Below are positions 1-12,703 of a stretch of 64,000 bases of DNA, piece by piece. Source of the DNA: Ectobius pallidus. Lineage: Eukaryota > Arthropoda > Insecta > Blattodea > Ectobiidae. Position 1 is the stretch's first letter, and every line of letters starts with the position of its first letter. Both the position numbers and the translations under genes were made by a program. The notes below the pieces were generated by a model that made no database searches, was not told the origin of the DNA, and saw only the letters and a program-made list of their open reading frames with translations. Location of the stretch: positions 16,516,129 through 16,580,128 of the forward strand of contig CAXKWD010000006.1 in NCBI GenBank assembly GCA_964059195.1, in the 5' to 3' direction.

Positions 1-268
1 TACATTACTGAAAATGAATTGCTTACTAAACGTATTATTGAATTTAAATAGGGTACACGATTAAAAATATAAATTTATGTTTTAGATAGGCCTATATAAC
101 AATATTAATATTACAAAGTCCGTATCATTTATAACAGAAACATCATAAATAGGCTATTACTTTATAATTCCATTGGCACTTTGTTATATCAGTTTATCTG
201 ATTTTATTTTACCTTTATCTCGTTTTTGTGTGATAAATTATTTAGCCTATCTCAGCACATCCCCTTTA

Positions 269-317
<49 letters not shown>

Positions 318-1478
318 TACTTCTGCACTTTGATAATCGCAAACGTACACAAGTGGAGAGAGATTTCCATCCTTGTTACTGGAAACAAGTGGTTGTACGC
401 CTGTTATAGGCTACTCACGAAAAATATGTGAGTAGAAATTAGTCGAGAAATGTACACCTACTGGCAACTTCAGTTTTTGTGATTTTTCGGAGTACATTAA
501 TAAAATTTCGACATGGGCTAATACGAAACAAAAGCAAAACAAAAATGATAACCTAGTTAACATGAGAGAAACGAATTATGAAATGCAAATTTTCCATGAC
601 TATTTCTGCAAATGTGGCACAGTGTCAGACAAGTACTAGTTAACTGGTTGACTAATACAATAACTGTGGTATACAATACATGCAAGTTACAGTGGTTAAG
701 AAGCAGTAAATACAACTGAACATGAATGTTTCCTCTTGTTAAAGCATATATTTTACAGTACAAGGAACTCGAGACATCTGTGGCAAAATTTCGCTAATAA
801 CATTCACATGCAACTTGTATCATCCCCACAACATTTTATCTGCCAGGAACATTCTTCAAACCGAGCCTTTCATTCACCACACTTGTGACAGCTTCCTCTA
901 ACCACACCCCCGCGTGGAAACAAATGTGGTTTTAATTAAGAGGGTCTAGGTAGACCGTTATTCCAAACTATCTCTAACTTATATGCAGAGGATGAAACCC
1001 GCACGCAGGTGGGGGGTAGGAATTAAGTGGCAAAGGTTTGTGACTTGGCTATAACCCATTCAACTGGGAAATAGCGCCCTTCTCTACTACATTTGGCGTG
1101 GAAATGCAAATACCAGAAGAAGATAACTCATTTGGAATGGCTCAATAAATTCCGGGAGCTTTATTTAATATGGGCCTTTAAGGAGTGAAACACGGGTAAG
1201 TATAACACTGGAGAATGCTCAAATAGGCTTAATAATTCTTATAGCTTCCTGTACAAATGGACGAGACAGATTCCAGGATTATCATTCTCTCAAAAGCTAA
1301 ACTGAAACAATTCATATTGACTTTAGACCCAAGTCAATAACATTTGTGTGTGCATAAATGTGACAGGCCCATGTCTGTAATTTTAAAGGCAAGTCAAAGA
1401 ACTCGAATGCTATAAAATTCCGGCATAATAGTGACGGTGACAGGCCTAAGTTACAGTACACCCCCGTCCTTAAATAAG
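1..1478. other. Gene-free flank of the LTR element
   Basis: I see no supportable gene here. The only open frames are short, and one of them is just the translated (ATT) run. The sequence is AT-rich single-copy-looking DNA apart from the microsatellite. The last four bases (TAAG) are one half of the target duplication of the LTR element that follows. Confidence 0.6.
267..315. repeat. (ATT)n microsatellite
   Basis: An almost perfect run of about 15 ATT units. It creates a spurious poly-isoleucine open frame around 173-409, which I do not regard as a gene. Confidence 0.95.
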
Positions 1479-2434
1479 TGTTATGCGCCAGAACGTTAGG
1501 TCCTAATGAACGAAACAAAAATATATTTATTATTTTGATAATTTAAGTTACCATATGAAGGAAGGCTATACGGAAGCAGACAGCAGGAAATGTTATGAGA
1601 AGAAGAATGTGTATATGTCAGCATTAGCTTGAATCCACCGGCCTCTTCAAGGTTGCTGAGTTAGACATACTTTTTAACACACAGTGTGTGGTGAATAGCG
1701 AATTTTGCATAATTTATAAATGTATTTTATTGGTTAAAATCTCGGAATAATGTCGAATATTTACGATTATTGCCGAACAGAGTATATTCCTGTTTTGCAT
1801 TTAGTTTACCGAAGTATACATTAAATCACAGAATGTTTAATGAAAGATTTAATTTAATAACGATTTAAGTACCGAAATAGACGCATAATAATCAAACCTC
1901 CCGCGACATATTGACGGTAGGTTTTCGGGGTACTAGCGTCATGTAGAAAATTTATTTAAGGGCTTGCATTGCCGCTAAAAGCCCTCTTGTTGCTCAGCTT
2001 TTCTACGGTTATGAAGTAATCCTGCAGATCAAGATGATGACGCTGGAATTTCTGTCAAGAATAAACTGTAAGTTTAAACATTTATTTCAGTAAAGGATAA
2101 AGATAATTTCAGTAGTTTATTTCAAAAGAAATAAGAAGATGTTATAAAACGTTTTATTAGAAAAGTAAAGTCAAATTTTTGAAGTAAAGAGAAATATAAT
2201 TTAGGCCTATGTAGAATCAAAGACCATTTTTTAGATAATTTTTATTATATTAATTTAAAATAAATTAATATTTATATTTTTAGTATTTATGATTATTATT
2301 TAATGGTGCATGAAAGTAATTAATCACATTGCATGTTATCCTATATTATCCACAGCAGTGCCTATCCATTTCCTAAAGGCTTAAATCCATTCCTGACATG
2401 TGTAGTGTTACCGAAACTTCGATGGGGCACAACA
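1479..2434 (+). repeat. 5' LTR (956 bp) of the LARD-like element
   Basis: It starts TGTTATGCGCC, ends CACAACA, and is repeated with the same length at 9565-10520. I found no difference when reading the two copies side by side. It contains plausible promoter and polyadenylation signals (see 1953-2065). Confidence 0.93.
1953..2065 (+). promoter_or_regulatory. Putative LTR promoter and poly(A) signal
   Basis: A TATA-like TATTTAAG (1953-1960) is followed by a short hairpin (GGGCT at 1960-1964 with AGCCC at 1979-1983), a TCAG initiator-like site at 1994-1997 and AATAAA at 2060-2065. The order fits U3-R-U5. The same signals recur 8086 bases later in the second LTR. This is inferred from motif order only; no transcript start is visible. 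Confidence 0.4.
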
Positions 2435-2438
2435 AATT

Positions 2439-2459
2439 TGGTGTTCAGAAGCGGGATCG
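2439..2459 (+). other. Primer-binding site, tRNA-Leu-like
   Basis: TGGTGTTCAGAAGCGGGATC begins 4 bases after the 5' LTR. It complements the 3' end of a Leu(CAA)-type tRNA (…TTCTGACACCA) except for one extra T and a T-to-C change. The position directly after the LTR is as expected for minus-strand priming. Confidence 0.7.
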
Positions 2460-5400
2460 ACGCGAGTAAGAATTTTTGAAAAATGTTTCGAGTGAAAATG
2501 TTTAGGATATAGGATACGAAGCGTGTGATGTATATTTGTGAAAGTTAAAGTGAAATAAAAATTTTAAAGTATTTTTCAACATAGTTAAAGTTAAATAAAG
2601 TCGATTAAAGTTTCGTACCCAGATTAAGCAGCCGTAAGTCGTGCTAGGAGGAAATTTAAAGATATATAAATTAAGTGTAAGAAAATTTTAGAGAATTTAA
2701 ATAAAATTGCATTCATTTAATATTTGAGATATTCGATAATTATTAAATAAATTCAGTTTGAAACAAATAAAGCATGGGAATTTTTAGTAAACTGTTAGTT
2801 TCGCACAGATAATTATTGCATGAAAGATTTCATTTTGACCGAAGTTGATAAAGTTTTAATATCAATAATTTAAAATATTTTGGTTTGGAAATAATTGTTA
2901 ATTATAGTTATAAGTGTGGTCCAGGAATAATAAATTGTGTCTGCGTATGGTCCAGTAAAGTACAGTAATAATTAGTTTATTATTATTGGAAGATTTTGTG
3001 AATAATTAACGAATTCACCTACGTAACTGTATTTGCTAGAGTGTGTTTTTTTTTTAAAAAAAGTTGGCCGATGGAATTATGATGTATTAGTCAGTTGCTG
3101 TGCATTAAAAACTGATTGCCGAAAGTTCAGATGAATCATTACCGTCACGAAAAATTAAATTAATTCGAATTAGCGTAATGAAGATAACATTTAAGATTTA
3201 TTTTAATTTGATTTAAATTTACGAAATTAAAAGTAGAAGGCCTACGTTGTAAAAATAGTTAACAAATGTGTCTTGAGGATTCGTCATATTTTTTTTAAAA
3301 AAATGATGATAGACGAAATGTGTAATAGATTAAAATACGAATAATGTTGCACCCATTCATGATTTTTACAATTTAAGATTTTAAGTTTCATTTCAGTTAT
3401 TTAAGAAATTATTATTTTTATTAGCGAGATCAATTTAAACAGTTAATGTGAAATAATGTTATTAAATTCTGATATATTTGAAAGAATTATTGTGTGCATA
3501 TTAATGCAACGGTTATAGATTTTAACAAAGAAAAATGAAGTAACGCGACAAGTTTGATTGCATAATAATAATAATGATATTAATTAATAAATCAGTAATG
3601 AGATATTAATTTTTGCTGGGTTATATTCCAGGATTGTTGATTGTTTAGTTCATTAAAAGAGATTATGAAAAATTAATGTTCATCGTATTTAAAGTAAACG
3701 AGAGATCCATGCTAGTTTGTAGCGTACATTTATCGTATTGGTTAGAGGGAAATTATGATCGATAGATTTGAGTTATTAAGTAAACCATTATTAATGTTTA
3801 ATCATTTTTTATGTAAGTATTATCAATTATTTTAACATTCATGTAAAATTATTATATTGATACCGAAAGGTGATTTTTTATTAAAATTTATTAATTGACG
3901 AGAAACAAATAGGAAAATTTTGATATTTTTTTTTATGCAATTGATTTTATCAGTTTGTGCAATTTACGAACCGTGGTGTAAGAGTACAGGTTACTATTTT
4001 ATTAAATTACATAATTAAATTTAGACGAAAACCTCAAGGCATAGTCAGGTCATTTTATTAGTTTGTCAATAAAATAACGTGTGTTAATATCAGTGATATT
4101 TAGTATCGGTATGAAATTCAGAATAAAAGAAAATTAAAAGGAGTTATTAGAAAACTGCAAGCAAAATTTTAGACTTTATAGCGAAATAAATCGTGTGTGA
4201 AGTGATTATAATTTACAGAAAGACATAAGGAAAGGTTATTAGATAATCATTATCATTGTGTTTAATGAAATAGTGATTTGAAGAAAATTTATATTGAAAA
4301 TTTTTGTTAATAGTTAGGCCTAGCAAAATAAAAAGTTGTTCGTGTGTTACGAAATGAAAGGTTTTTGAAATTAAGAGAAATGCGCGAAAAGCGAATTGTT
4401 GTATATTAAATAGAAAATACGAAAGTAACAGTGACCAAGTAGGCAAGATGAACCACAAAAGAAGGGACATTAAAAATAGGTTATTGGAGATTTAATTTGT
4501 CATTTGAAACCAACTTTGAAATAGGGTTTAAGAAAAGTGGATGGGAGTTAGGATACGAGAGTTATAAGTAAAGTTGTTGGTCAAAGAAAATATTCGAGGC
4601 TGGCAAGGTCCTCGATGAAGAGATTTAATTAAACCAATCCCAGGGTATTCCACTGAAGTAATGGTTATGGCAACTTAGGAAAGAAAGATTCATGGCCTGC
4701 AGATTTAAATAGATTCAGCAGTGTTTGTTATAAATTCAGATGTAATAAAGCAATAAGATATGGCGAAAGGTGAGCAATTGGAATTTCGTTATGGTTGATT
4801 TGGGATCCGTCGAGATACCCGAAATTGAAGTACCCCATGAAAGGAGGGTAATTTGTGTGAGATACCACAGGACAATGAAATTGGTACCGATTTCCCTGTT
4901 GAGAACTGTACTGACTGGTGTCATATGGAGAGAGTAATACAATCGTACTGGTAAAATTTCATAGCACGAACCGTCTCGTTGCGAAAGGGTTCAGATGTCG
5001 AGTTCGGAGTAATTAACCGAAAATACTCGCTCGCTCCTTGAGTACGGAAAAGGCGATAATGAATCAAGTAGAACGCGATTAGGGGACTGCTAAAGAAATG
5101 AACCATCCTGGTTACCAGACTTGTATAACATCTGGGGTCTGAACTGGCGTGGAAGTTATGGTTGAATTATGTAAGGATATACAGTGTATGGAAAAGTTAC
5201 ACTGAAGATGCCAGAATAGTGGATTATTAGAGTATTAGTTTCACTACACCGCCCCACTATGAGACCTATTTCCCCTATAGAAGCACAATCGGGTGAGGAT
5301 AGAGATTAAAGAATAATTTTGTGCGATTGTGAGTTTAGTGTTACGGAAGAAATAAAGTATTCGCGAATCAGAGGTCGGTGTAGCCCTTATCGTGAAAGAA

Positions 5401-8400
5401 AACAGGACGTGTGTAAGTTAGTGTGTCCTCATGAAAAAAAAGTTGAAAGCCTGTTTTCGCAGTGACACTCTGTTGTTGATATTTAGTGCACATTTAACAG
5501 TATAAAGTATTTCGTTGATATTTTCCGTGTGAAAAAGTAAGAAAAAGGTTAGACAGTAAAATATTATATTTTGTGAATTTTTGTTGTATTTTGTTAGGAT
5601 TTTAATTTTGAAATTAAATAGCGTTGATTGATTCAGCGACCATATGGTATAATGCCATTCCGAACCTAGACAGAGCTGCAGATCTATCTTTCTTTGGCGG
5701 CATTAACCATGTGATTTCACTGTAATAATCATTTTATTAGAGAAAAATAATGTAAGCTATATTTGTTGAGAGTAGTTTAATTAATGGAGATAAGAGTTAC
5801 ATTTATTTTAGGAACAACCGATTAAAATTAACGATGTGCAGATGGAGAAGTGAAAATTTTTAAAAATATTTGAAAGAAAAAGTTAAGAATTTATTAATTT
5901 TAAATAAATAAACATTGTTAAGACTTGAAAGATTGTAAGTTAGAATATTTAAACAGAACAAACGCGCGTGGAAGTCAAAATTTATTTTATAAATTAATTT
6001 TATAAAGAGCAATTACGGAAATTTAGTTAATTTTAACGAGAGTTATTAAAGCATTTATGTGATTTTTATGATAACATTTACAATTTGATATTTTTAGAAT
6101 TTTTTTTTGTATAACGCAGTTATAATTATTTTAGACCGAATAGTTAAGATTATTTTAGAAAATCTGTAGTTAACTTTATTGCACGTGATGTAATATCAGT
6201 TATTTTACAAAATAAGTTAGAAATTTTATTTTTATTTTAATTGAAGATTTTTGAATTACGCAGAATTTAGAAGTTTTAAACCAGTTTCGTACAAAACGTT
6301 TTAATAGAGAGAAGTACTCAAAATATATTAAAGCGTAAAACTTATGTGCATTCAGAATAGATCATGTACTTTAAATGTAACATGATGAGAGAGTTGTCAC
6401 GGGGAAGCTTCCGTAATTTTATCCAACTATGTCAGGTTGTAGAGTGATAGTGGCAGAGTAGAGCCACAGATGAATAAGCTTAATATGTAAAATATTAGAA
6501 AGAGATCCTATAGGGAAGGACATCCAGTCAAGGTGATCTAATCGAAGGGTATTAGATGTTGATAATAATGATGATTAGAAAGAGTAGTACTGCTCGAGTG
6601 GCTAGCCCAGGATTCCAAAAGAAGGAATCATAAAGTACAGTTCTCGTATCTCGTTGAGTATCCAGGGAAGAGTAAAGCCCCTGAGATGATTTGTCCCTAA
6701 TGACGATTAGGGAGGATAAAAGACTCACCTGTAGATAGAGTTAGTGCCATACGACAAGAAGGAATGAAATAAAAGGAATTGCCATAGACCAATGAAAGTA
6801 AACCAAGACAAAATTACATAACCTATTGGAAAGTCAGATAATTGAATCTTAACCATACGAGTTTAACGGTAAACCGAAATACGAACTTATTTAAGTTAGT
6901 TTATGTGTTTAGTTGCAGGGATAAAATTCATAGTAGCAGCACTGAACCTGTTAACTGAATTTTCGTCTCAGGACGGCCTCAATCTAAACAAGAATTAGTA
7001 TTTTGGGAGAAAGTTAGAAAGCGAAACACTTATATTAGGATATAAATGGACAGAATTTACGGATTTTGGTATGGAAATATGAAGTTTTAAATGAAATGTT
7101 TAGGAAACAGTAATTGATTTTAAAATTGATATATTAATTTGAATAATTTAATGAGTACAATGTTTTAATGGGAACAGAATTTTTAAAATGAATTAATGCA
7201 TTAGAATTAGCACTCAGAAAATAAAATTGATTTTTTTTACAGAAATGTAGTGAATTTTATTACATTCAGATTAATTTAGTAGAACAAGATGAGTTTAAAT
7301 TATTTGTTGCAATATAAACAAATTTCGTTTGGTTTATAGATATTGATAGTTGTGAAAGAAAATATAAACAATTTATGTAATTTAAAAGGATTTAACAAAT
7401 GTAATACAATTAAATTTGGTAGAATGTATAAATGGTAAAGTAATTCGGAAACAATAAGGTCGGAAGGATTTAAATTTGAAAAGTAATTGGAAAAACAAAT
7501 TGTGTGTTTTAAATATTGGAGTTATTTACATAATAATACGTGAAGTGAGTATAAGTATACAAAATGCACGTAACATTAAATTTTCGTTTTGAGTATTTTC
7601 ACTGTTTTGAACATTTGCTGCAGTTCAGCACGTGGTATTTTCATATTTTAGTTTACAGTGTTTTCAGATACACTTATTTTTCATTTATTATTGATTATTT
7701 AAAGATAAGTAGTAAACAGTTTATTTGTTAAATCAGTAATTAATATTTTAAAATTATTTAAAATTCAAATAGAGTAATTTCGTGATATGAAATAGTTATT
7801 AACAACTATAGGCAAATATAGCTTTTATTATTGCAAGAAAAATACTGTAATTAGAAAAGAAAAGGGAATACAATATTTTAATTATTTGTACGAAGTGTAT
7901 GTTTTAGTGAAAAGAAGAAGGAAAATAAGAAAACATTACTGTTGATTGTTGACATGATGCGATATTTTAAATTGATTTAAGTGAAATCGTTACTAAATAG
8001 AAACTCGTCCATGGTTAGATCGATTGTGAGAATGTGATAGAGTAATTTTATATCACGTCATTATGACGGATATACGCGTTCCTAGACAAAAGAAACATCC
8101 TTAGGTGATATCCAGATCCCTATGTCCCGTAGATTGTTTTTTGTATTTTCAGCATTGCAGTTTACAGCGCCCAGCAGTTTCGTTAAATGGACCAGAGACC
8201 CTGCTTTTAAAGGATTTTTTGATGTGATCAACATTGAGTTTCAACAAGTTCCGTATGAGAGGATGAAAACCGGTTGGGTATACAATACCCAATGGTAAAA
8301 TGAGAAATTTTTTTTTTTATTAAAGTAAATTTTGTTAAGAATTTGAGAAAATTTTAAATACATTAATTTGTAATTTTAAATTATTTTAGTGCAGATTATT

Positions 8401-9547
8401 TCAGTATTTATTTAAGATTAATTACCGATGACTTCATCATCCATGTTTTTTTTTAAGAATAAAAGTACATAAGAAAATAATTAAAATATTATTTTGATAA
8501 TTTATAAAGTAATAGTTTAAAAGTATTTTATTGTTAATCATTGTTGATAATTTGATAAAATTTAAAATTAATTGAAATATAATTAATTTTGAATTTGATT
8601 GCACCGCAATATTATTTTTAAGTCAATTAAATTTTTTTTAGAGTAAAGTAAAGTAGATTTACAAGAGGAAAGAATAACAAAAAAAAGTAAATTTTTTTTT
8701 GGTGTCAGAAAATTTTATTGTTTTGTAATATTGGTAATTATTGTGTTAAATAGGTTATCCATTGGGAGTGACCCTGAGGATCAAAATATGTACCTCCAGT
8801 ACACATGCTTCCTTAGGACAGACTGAAACTCCGGCTAGGGTGAAGGACCCTACCTATAATGACCACCGAGACCTTCGACTGACCAAAGTCGTAAAGGAAC
8901 CAACAGAGTTTTTTTTTAGTCGTTAAGGGAAGACATAAAGCATAAACAAAAGACATTATTATAGGAAATTTTTTTTTGGAAAATTAGGAAAGTTAATTAG
9001 CATTTTAAAAGTATTTTGAAATAGATAATTTAGATTTTATTAAAAACAGCTGAATGAAAAGTTGAGCAACTTATTAATTAAAGAAGAAATTTAATTTTTG
9101 AAAGCATTTATATTATTTTATGATATATTTTAAGTTTTGTGTGGAAAAAGTTATGCTGACGAGATTAACAAATTTAATTTTATGTTATAGTTTTGTTTGA
9201 CAAGTAATATCATATTTTAATTTGAATAATTTGATAGCTGTATATCTTATGGTAACTTGTGATCAATGATTATTATTAATTAGTATTGAAATATTAATAG
9301 AAGGATCATTTCATTCTGGCTCAACATGCACCAGTCTCCTAGGAGTGAAGGAAATCACCTTACCCTGAGGGTAGTAGGCAATAGGTCAGTGTCGAGAATG
9401 GACTCTCTTTAGACATGTGTATGAATTAAGGGGGCTCCAAGCGAATAGATAAGTCTTTCGCAAGCCACCCTGTACATTTCGGCCTACCCAGCAGGAGGGA
9501 TGAAAACAAATTGAAAAGCGCGTACTACAGTGGCAGTAACGCCTTTT

Positions 9548-9561
9548 GAGAAAGATAAGGG
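9548..9561 (+). other. Polypurine tract of the LARD-like element
   Basis: GAGAAAGATAAGGG, 13 purines out of 14 bases, ends 3 bases before the 3' LTR. This is where plus-strand DNA synthesis would be primed. Confidence 0.65.
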
Positions 9562-9564
9562 CTG

Positions 9565-10520
9565 TGTTATGCGCCAGAACGTTAGGTCCTAATGAACGAA
9601 ACAAAAATATATTTATTATTTTGATAATTTAAGTTACCATATGAAGGAAGGCTATACGGAAGCAGACAGCAGGAAATGTTATGAGAAGAAGAATGTGTAT
9701 ATGTCAGCATTAGCTTGAATCCACCGGCCTCTTCAAGGTTGCTGAGTTAGACATACTTTTTAACACACAGTGTGTGGTGAATAGCGAATTTTGCATAATT
9801 TATAAATGTATTTTATTGGTTAAAATCTCGGAATAATGTCGAATATTTACGATTATTGCCGAACAGAGTATATTCCTGTTTTGCATTTAGTTTACCGAAG
9901 TATACATTAAATCACAGAATGTTTAATGAAAGATTTAATTTAATAACGATTTAAGTACCGAAATAGACGCATAATAATCAAACCTCCCGCGACATATTGA
10001 CGGTAGGTTTTCGGGGTACTAGCGTCATGTAGAAAATTTATTTAAGGGCTTGCATTGCCGCTAAAAGCCCTCTTGTTGCTCAGCTTTTCTACGGTTATGA
10101 AGTAATCCTGCAGATCAAGATGATGACGCTGGAATTTCTGTCAAGAATAAACTGTAAGTTTAAACATTTATTTCAGTAAAGGATAAAGATAATTTCAGTA
10201 GTTTATTTCAAAAGAAATAAGAAGATGTTATAAAACGTTTTATTAGAAAAGTAAAGTCAAATTTTTGAAGTAAAGAGAAATATAATTTAGGCCTATGTAG
10301 AATCAAAGACCATTTTTTAGATAATTTTTATTATATTAATTTAAAATAAATTAATATTTATATTTTTAGTATTTATGATTATTATTTAATGGTGCATGAA
10401 AGTAATTAATCACATTGCATGTTATCCTATATTATCCACAGCAGTGCCTATCCATTTCCTAAAGGCTTAAATCCATTCCTGACATGTGTAGTGTTACCGA
10501 AACTTCGATGGGGCACAACA
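9565..10520 (+). repeat. 3' LTR (956 bp) of the LARD-like element
   Basis: The partner of 1479-2434, with the same length and ends. It is followed by TAAG, the second copy of the 4-bp target duplication. Confidence 0.93.
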
Positions 10521-10524
10521 TAAG

Positions 10525-11081
10525 CATTAATGTAAGGTGAAATAAGCTACGAATATCGAGAAGATTCATATTTAACAGAATACAATACGACGTATAGTTA
10601 TTTAGAGGTGGAGAATATCCTACGATGCATACCTAAACCAAGAATTAAATATACTGTCAAAGAGTTAGCAGGAATTGTTATTTAATTGATCCGTGTATAC
10701 TCATTTAAAGTAAATTGTTGCACAAATTCTCTCTCATGTAGGTATTAAGATTTGTATTATTGAGGTTTTTATTTTCTTGACAAAAGGAACCGGAATTTAC
10801 CATTAAAAATTAAGATACAACTTTCAGGTGAAATAGATTCATGGATCTCACATACTTATTCATGTATTATTCCCCTTAACAGCATCACACATGTTAACTG
10901 CATCAATAATTTCTCCGACCATTCAACAGATTTAGACTTCTTGAGACACGAAAATAAGTAGGCCTAACAGAAGGAGTGGAAACTCAACAAAGTCACATAA
11001 ATATGACTTAGGTGTACTCTATATTGCTATTCGTAAGTGAGATATTTGTGTGGACCTACTTATCTAAATTAATATGTTTTG

Positions 11082-11143
<62 letters not shown>

Positions 11144-11956
11144 ATATATCGCATTAAGGAGTTGTTTTACTCTTCTGCTGTAAATAATGGTTCACTTCAA
11201 ATAGATCAATGCATATATTTCTCACTATCGCCGAAGTCATGTAGGCTAACACTAAAGTAACATAATGAATGTTACAACTTGTAGCAATTAAGTCTAATAT
11301 TAAAGAAGGATGATTTAAAACTTCAGCATCTTAATCGTTTCTTACTTTAAAGCAGATTCCGCTATTCAGCAATACGGGAATTACAATGTCGAGATTTTAT
11401 TTCTATTTGCCAACACTCAATCATACGGTAAAATAATATGCTACATATTTCTTGTTTATATCATTAATTTTCTAGTGTCATTATCGTTGTAAATTACATA
11501 TAATGTGAATTGTTTTGAACCAGTTAAAAAGGGTTAGAAAAAAAGGTTGTAAAATAGGCTATTTATTTATATAAAATTATTGCTTTATAGGTACAGCAGT
11601 TTCTGTCACTACGGCAGAATGTGGGGGCAAGAAGGACTGTGCTGGAACGCACATATGAATGTATATATTGTCCATATAAAGCTTCATTGGTCACTGAATG
11701 AGATATAGGCTGTCGGACAAGACAGATAATATACTACTTGCTTACATTCTTCTTTCTCACCAAATATACTTTATATTCCTCTCCAAAACGTTTAAAGTTT
11801 TCTCCCATGATAGTATTTTGATTTCCAGTGTACATGGTCCTGTTCCAATGAATTAAATTGTTTCACATAACAATTACAGAACATAGAATCTCCACTATAA
11901 TATATTGCTGTTTTATTTCTTGATCTACATGCATTGCTATTACACACTCACTGTTA
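10525..11956. other. Gene-free interval
   Basis: AT-rich DNA with only short, chance-like open frames; the longest is the translated (TA) run. No transposon ends recognised. Confidence 0.55.
11087..11139. repeat. (TA)n microsatellite
   Basis: About 25 uninterrupted TA units. They produce a spurious Tyr-Ile repeat open frame. Confidence 0.95.
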
Positions 11957-12180
11957 TTAAGGGGACCGGAACGTCAACAATTTAAAAAAAAATAACAATT
12001 TCAGATTTTATCTTCATTATAAGCAGCAGTTAATTCTGTGCAAGAATGTATATAGTTTATGGGGTATACTATTATTTTACGGGCCTTTATGAACCTTTTT
12101 CCTGAAGCTCTGTCATGGTGGACACGCCCCTATTTTGACAGTTCTCTTTTCTGGACAAACGTTCTGAAGAGGTTCGAGGT

Positions 12181-12702
12181 TTGTGTTATGCAAGATATCT
12201 TGGGGATGGTGACTCCAAAGGTTTTATGACGATTTTGGAAGACGGCCCTTATAAAAAATTGGTGGTGGAGAAGTTGGAATGTGTTGGGCATGTCCAAAAG
12301 AGGCTTGGTGCTCGACTAAGGAAGCTTCGTACCTCTATGGAAGGGAAAAAGCTCTCTGTCGGTAAGCCCATTAGAGGTTGTGGTCAACTTTCAGATGCTG
12401 AAATAGATCTCCTACAAATCTGTTATGGGCTAGCCATAAGGAGAAATACAGGCAATTTGGAAGAAATGAAGAAGTCTGTGCAGGCAACATTGTTCCACAA
12501 AGTCTCGACGGATGAAAACCACGAACATATCCTCTGCCCAAAGGGCATAGATTCCTGGTGCAAGTTTCAGAAATCTCAGGTGACATGTGAAGAATAAAGA
12601 CATAAAATTTCATTGCCTAGCTCAATAATGGAAGTAATAAAACCCAATTAAAGGGATTTAGCACATGACGAACTCTTATCCAAGTGTGTGCACGGTAACA
12701 CT
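12181..12702 (+). pseudogene. Transposase remnant, Mutator-like/Kolobok type, part 1
   Basis: An open frame (12181-12597) encodes a stretch I recognise from Mutator-like transposase proteins of insects and molluscs: YLGDGDSKGF (about residues 6-15), then VGHVQKRLGARLRKLR (about 36-51), then a Cys-containing tail around CPKGIDSWCKFQ. Reading continues in the same frame beyond a TAA, through HKISLPSS and a second TAA, to CVHGNT, where a 2.5-kb TIR element interrupts it. Two in-frame stops, a missing N-terminus and the insertion make this non-functional. The second part resumes at 15209. The region before 12181 does not look coding. Confidence 0.72.
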
Positions 12703-12703
12703 A

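Larger units (their letters stand above)
2435..9564 (+). other. Non-coding interior of the LARD-like element
   Basis: The 7.1-kb interior has stops in all frames and no retroviral motif that I can find. The plus strand is strikingly poor in C. Very AT-rich stretches alternate with more balanced blocks at roughly 4560-5560, 6380-6960, 8030-8290, 8750-8930 and 9300-9564. These blocks could hold packaging or dimerisation signals, but that is speculation. Confidence 0.75.
1479..10520 (+). mobile_element. Non-autonomous LTR retrotransposon (LARD-like), complete
   Basis: Two direct repeats of exactly 956 bp (1479-2434 and 9565-10520) begin TGTTATGCGCC and end GGGGCACAACA, giving the TG...CA ends of LTRs. 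The element is flanked on both sides by TAAG (1475-1478 and 10521-10524), a 4-bp target duplication. A primer-binding site lies 4 bases after the first LTR and a purine tract just before the second. The 7130-bp interior has no open frame above about 85 codons and no recognisable gag, protease, RT or integrase. Complete structure plus a non-coding interior is the definition of a LARD. The two LTRs look identical by eye, so the insertion is recent. The enzymes must have come from another element; the partner is not identifiable here. A decayed coding interior is unlikely, because decay would also have affected the LTRs. Confidence 0.88.

Noticed and set aside
173..409. Open frame with poly-isoleucine
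   Set aside because: It is the translation of the (ATT)n run plus random flanks; the same holds for the frames over (TA)n at 11012-11260 and (AAT)n at 16488-16685.
4213..5106. Minus-strand open frames inside the LARD interior
   Set aside because: Short, antisense to the element, and without any recognisable motif; expected by chance in AT-rich DNA.
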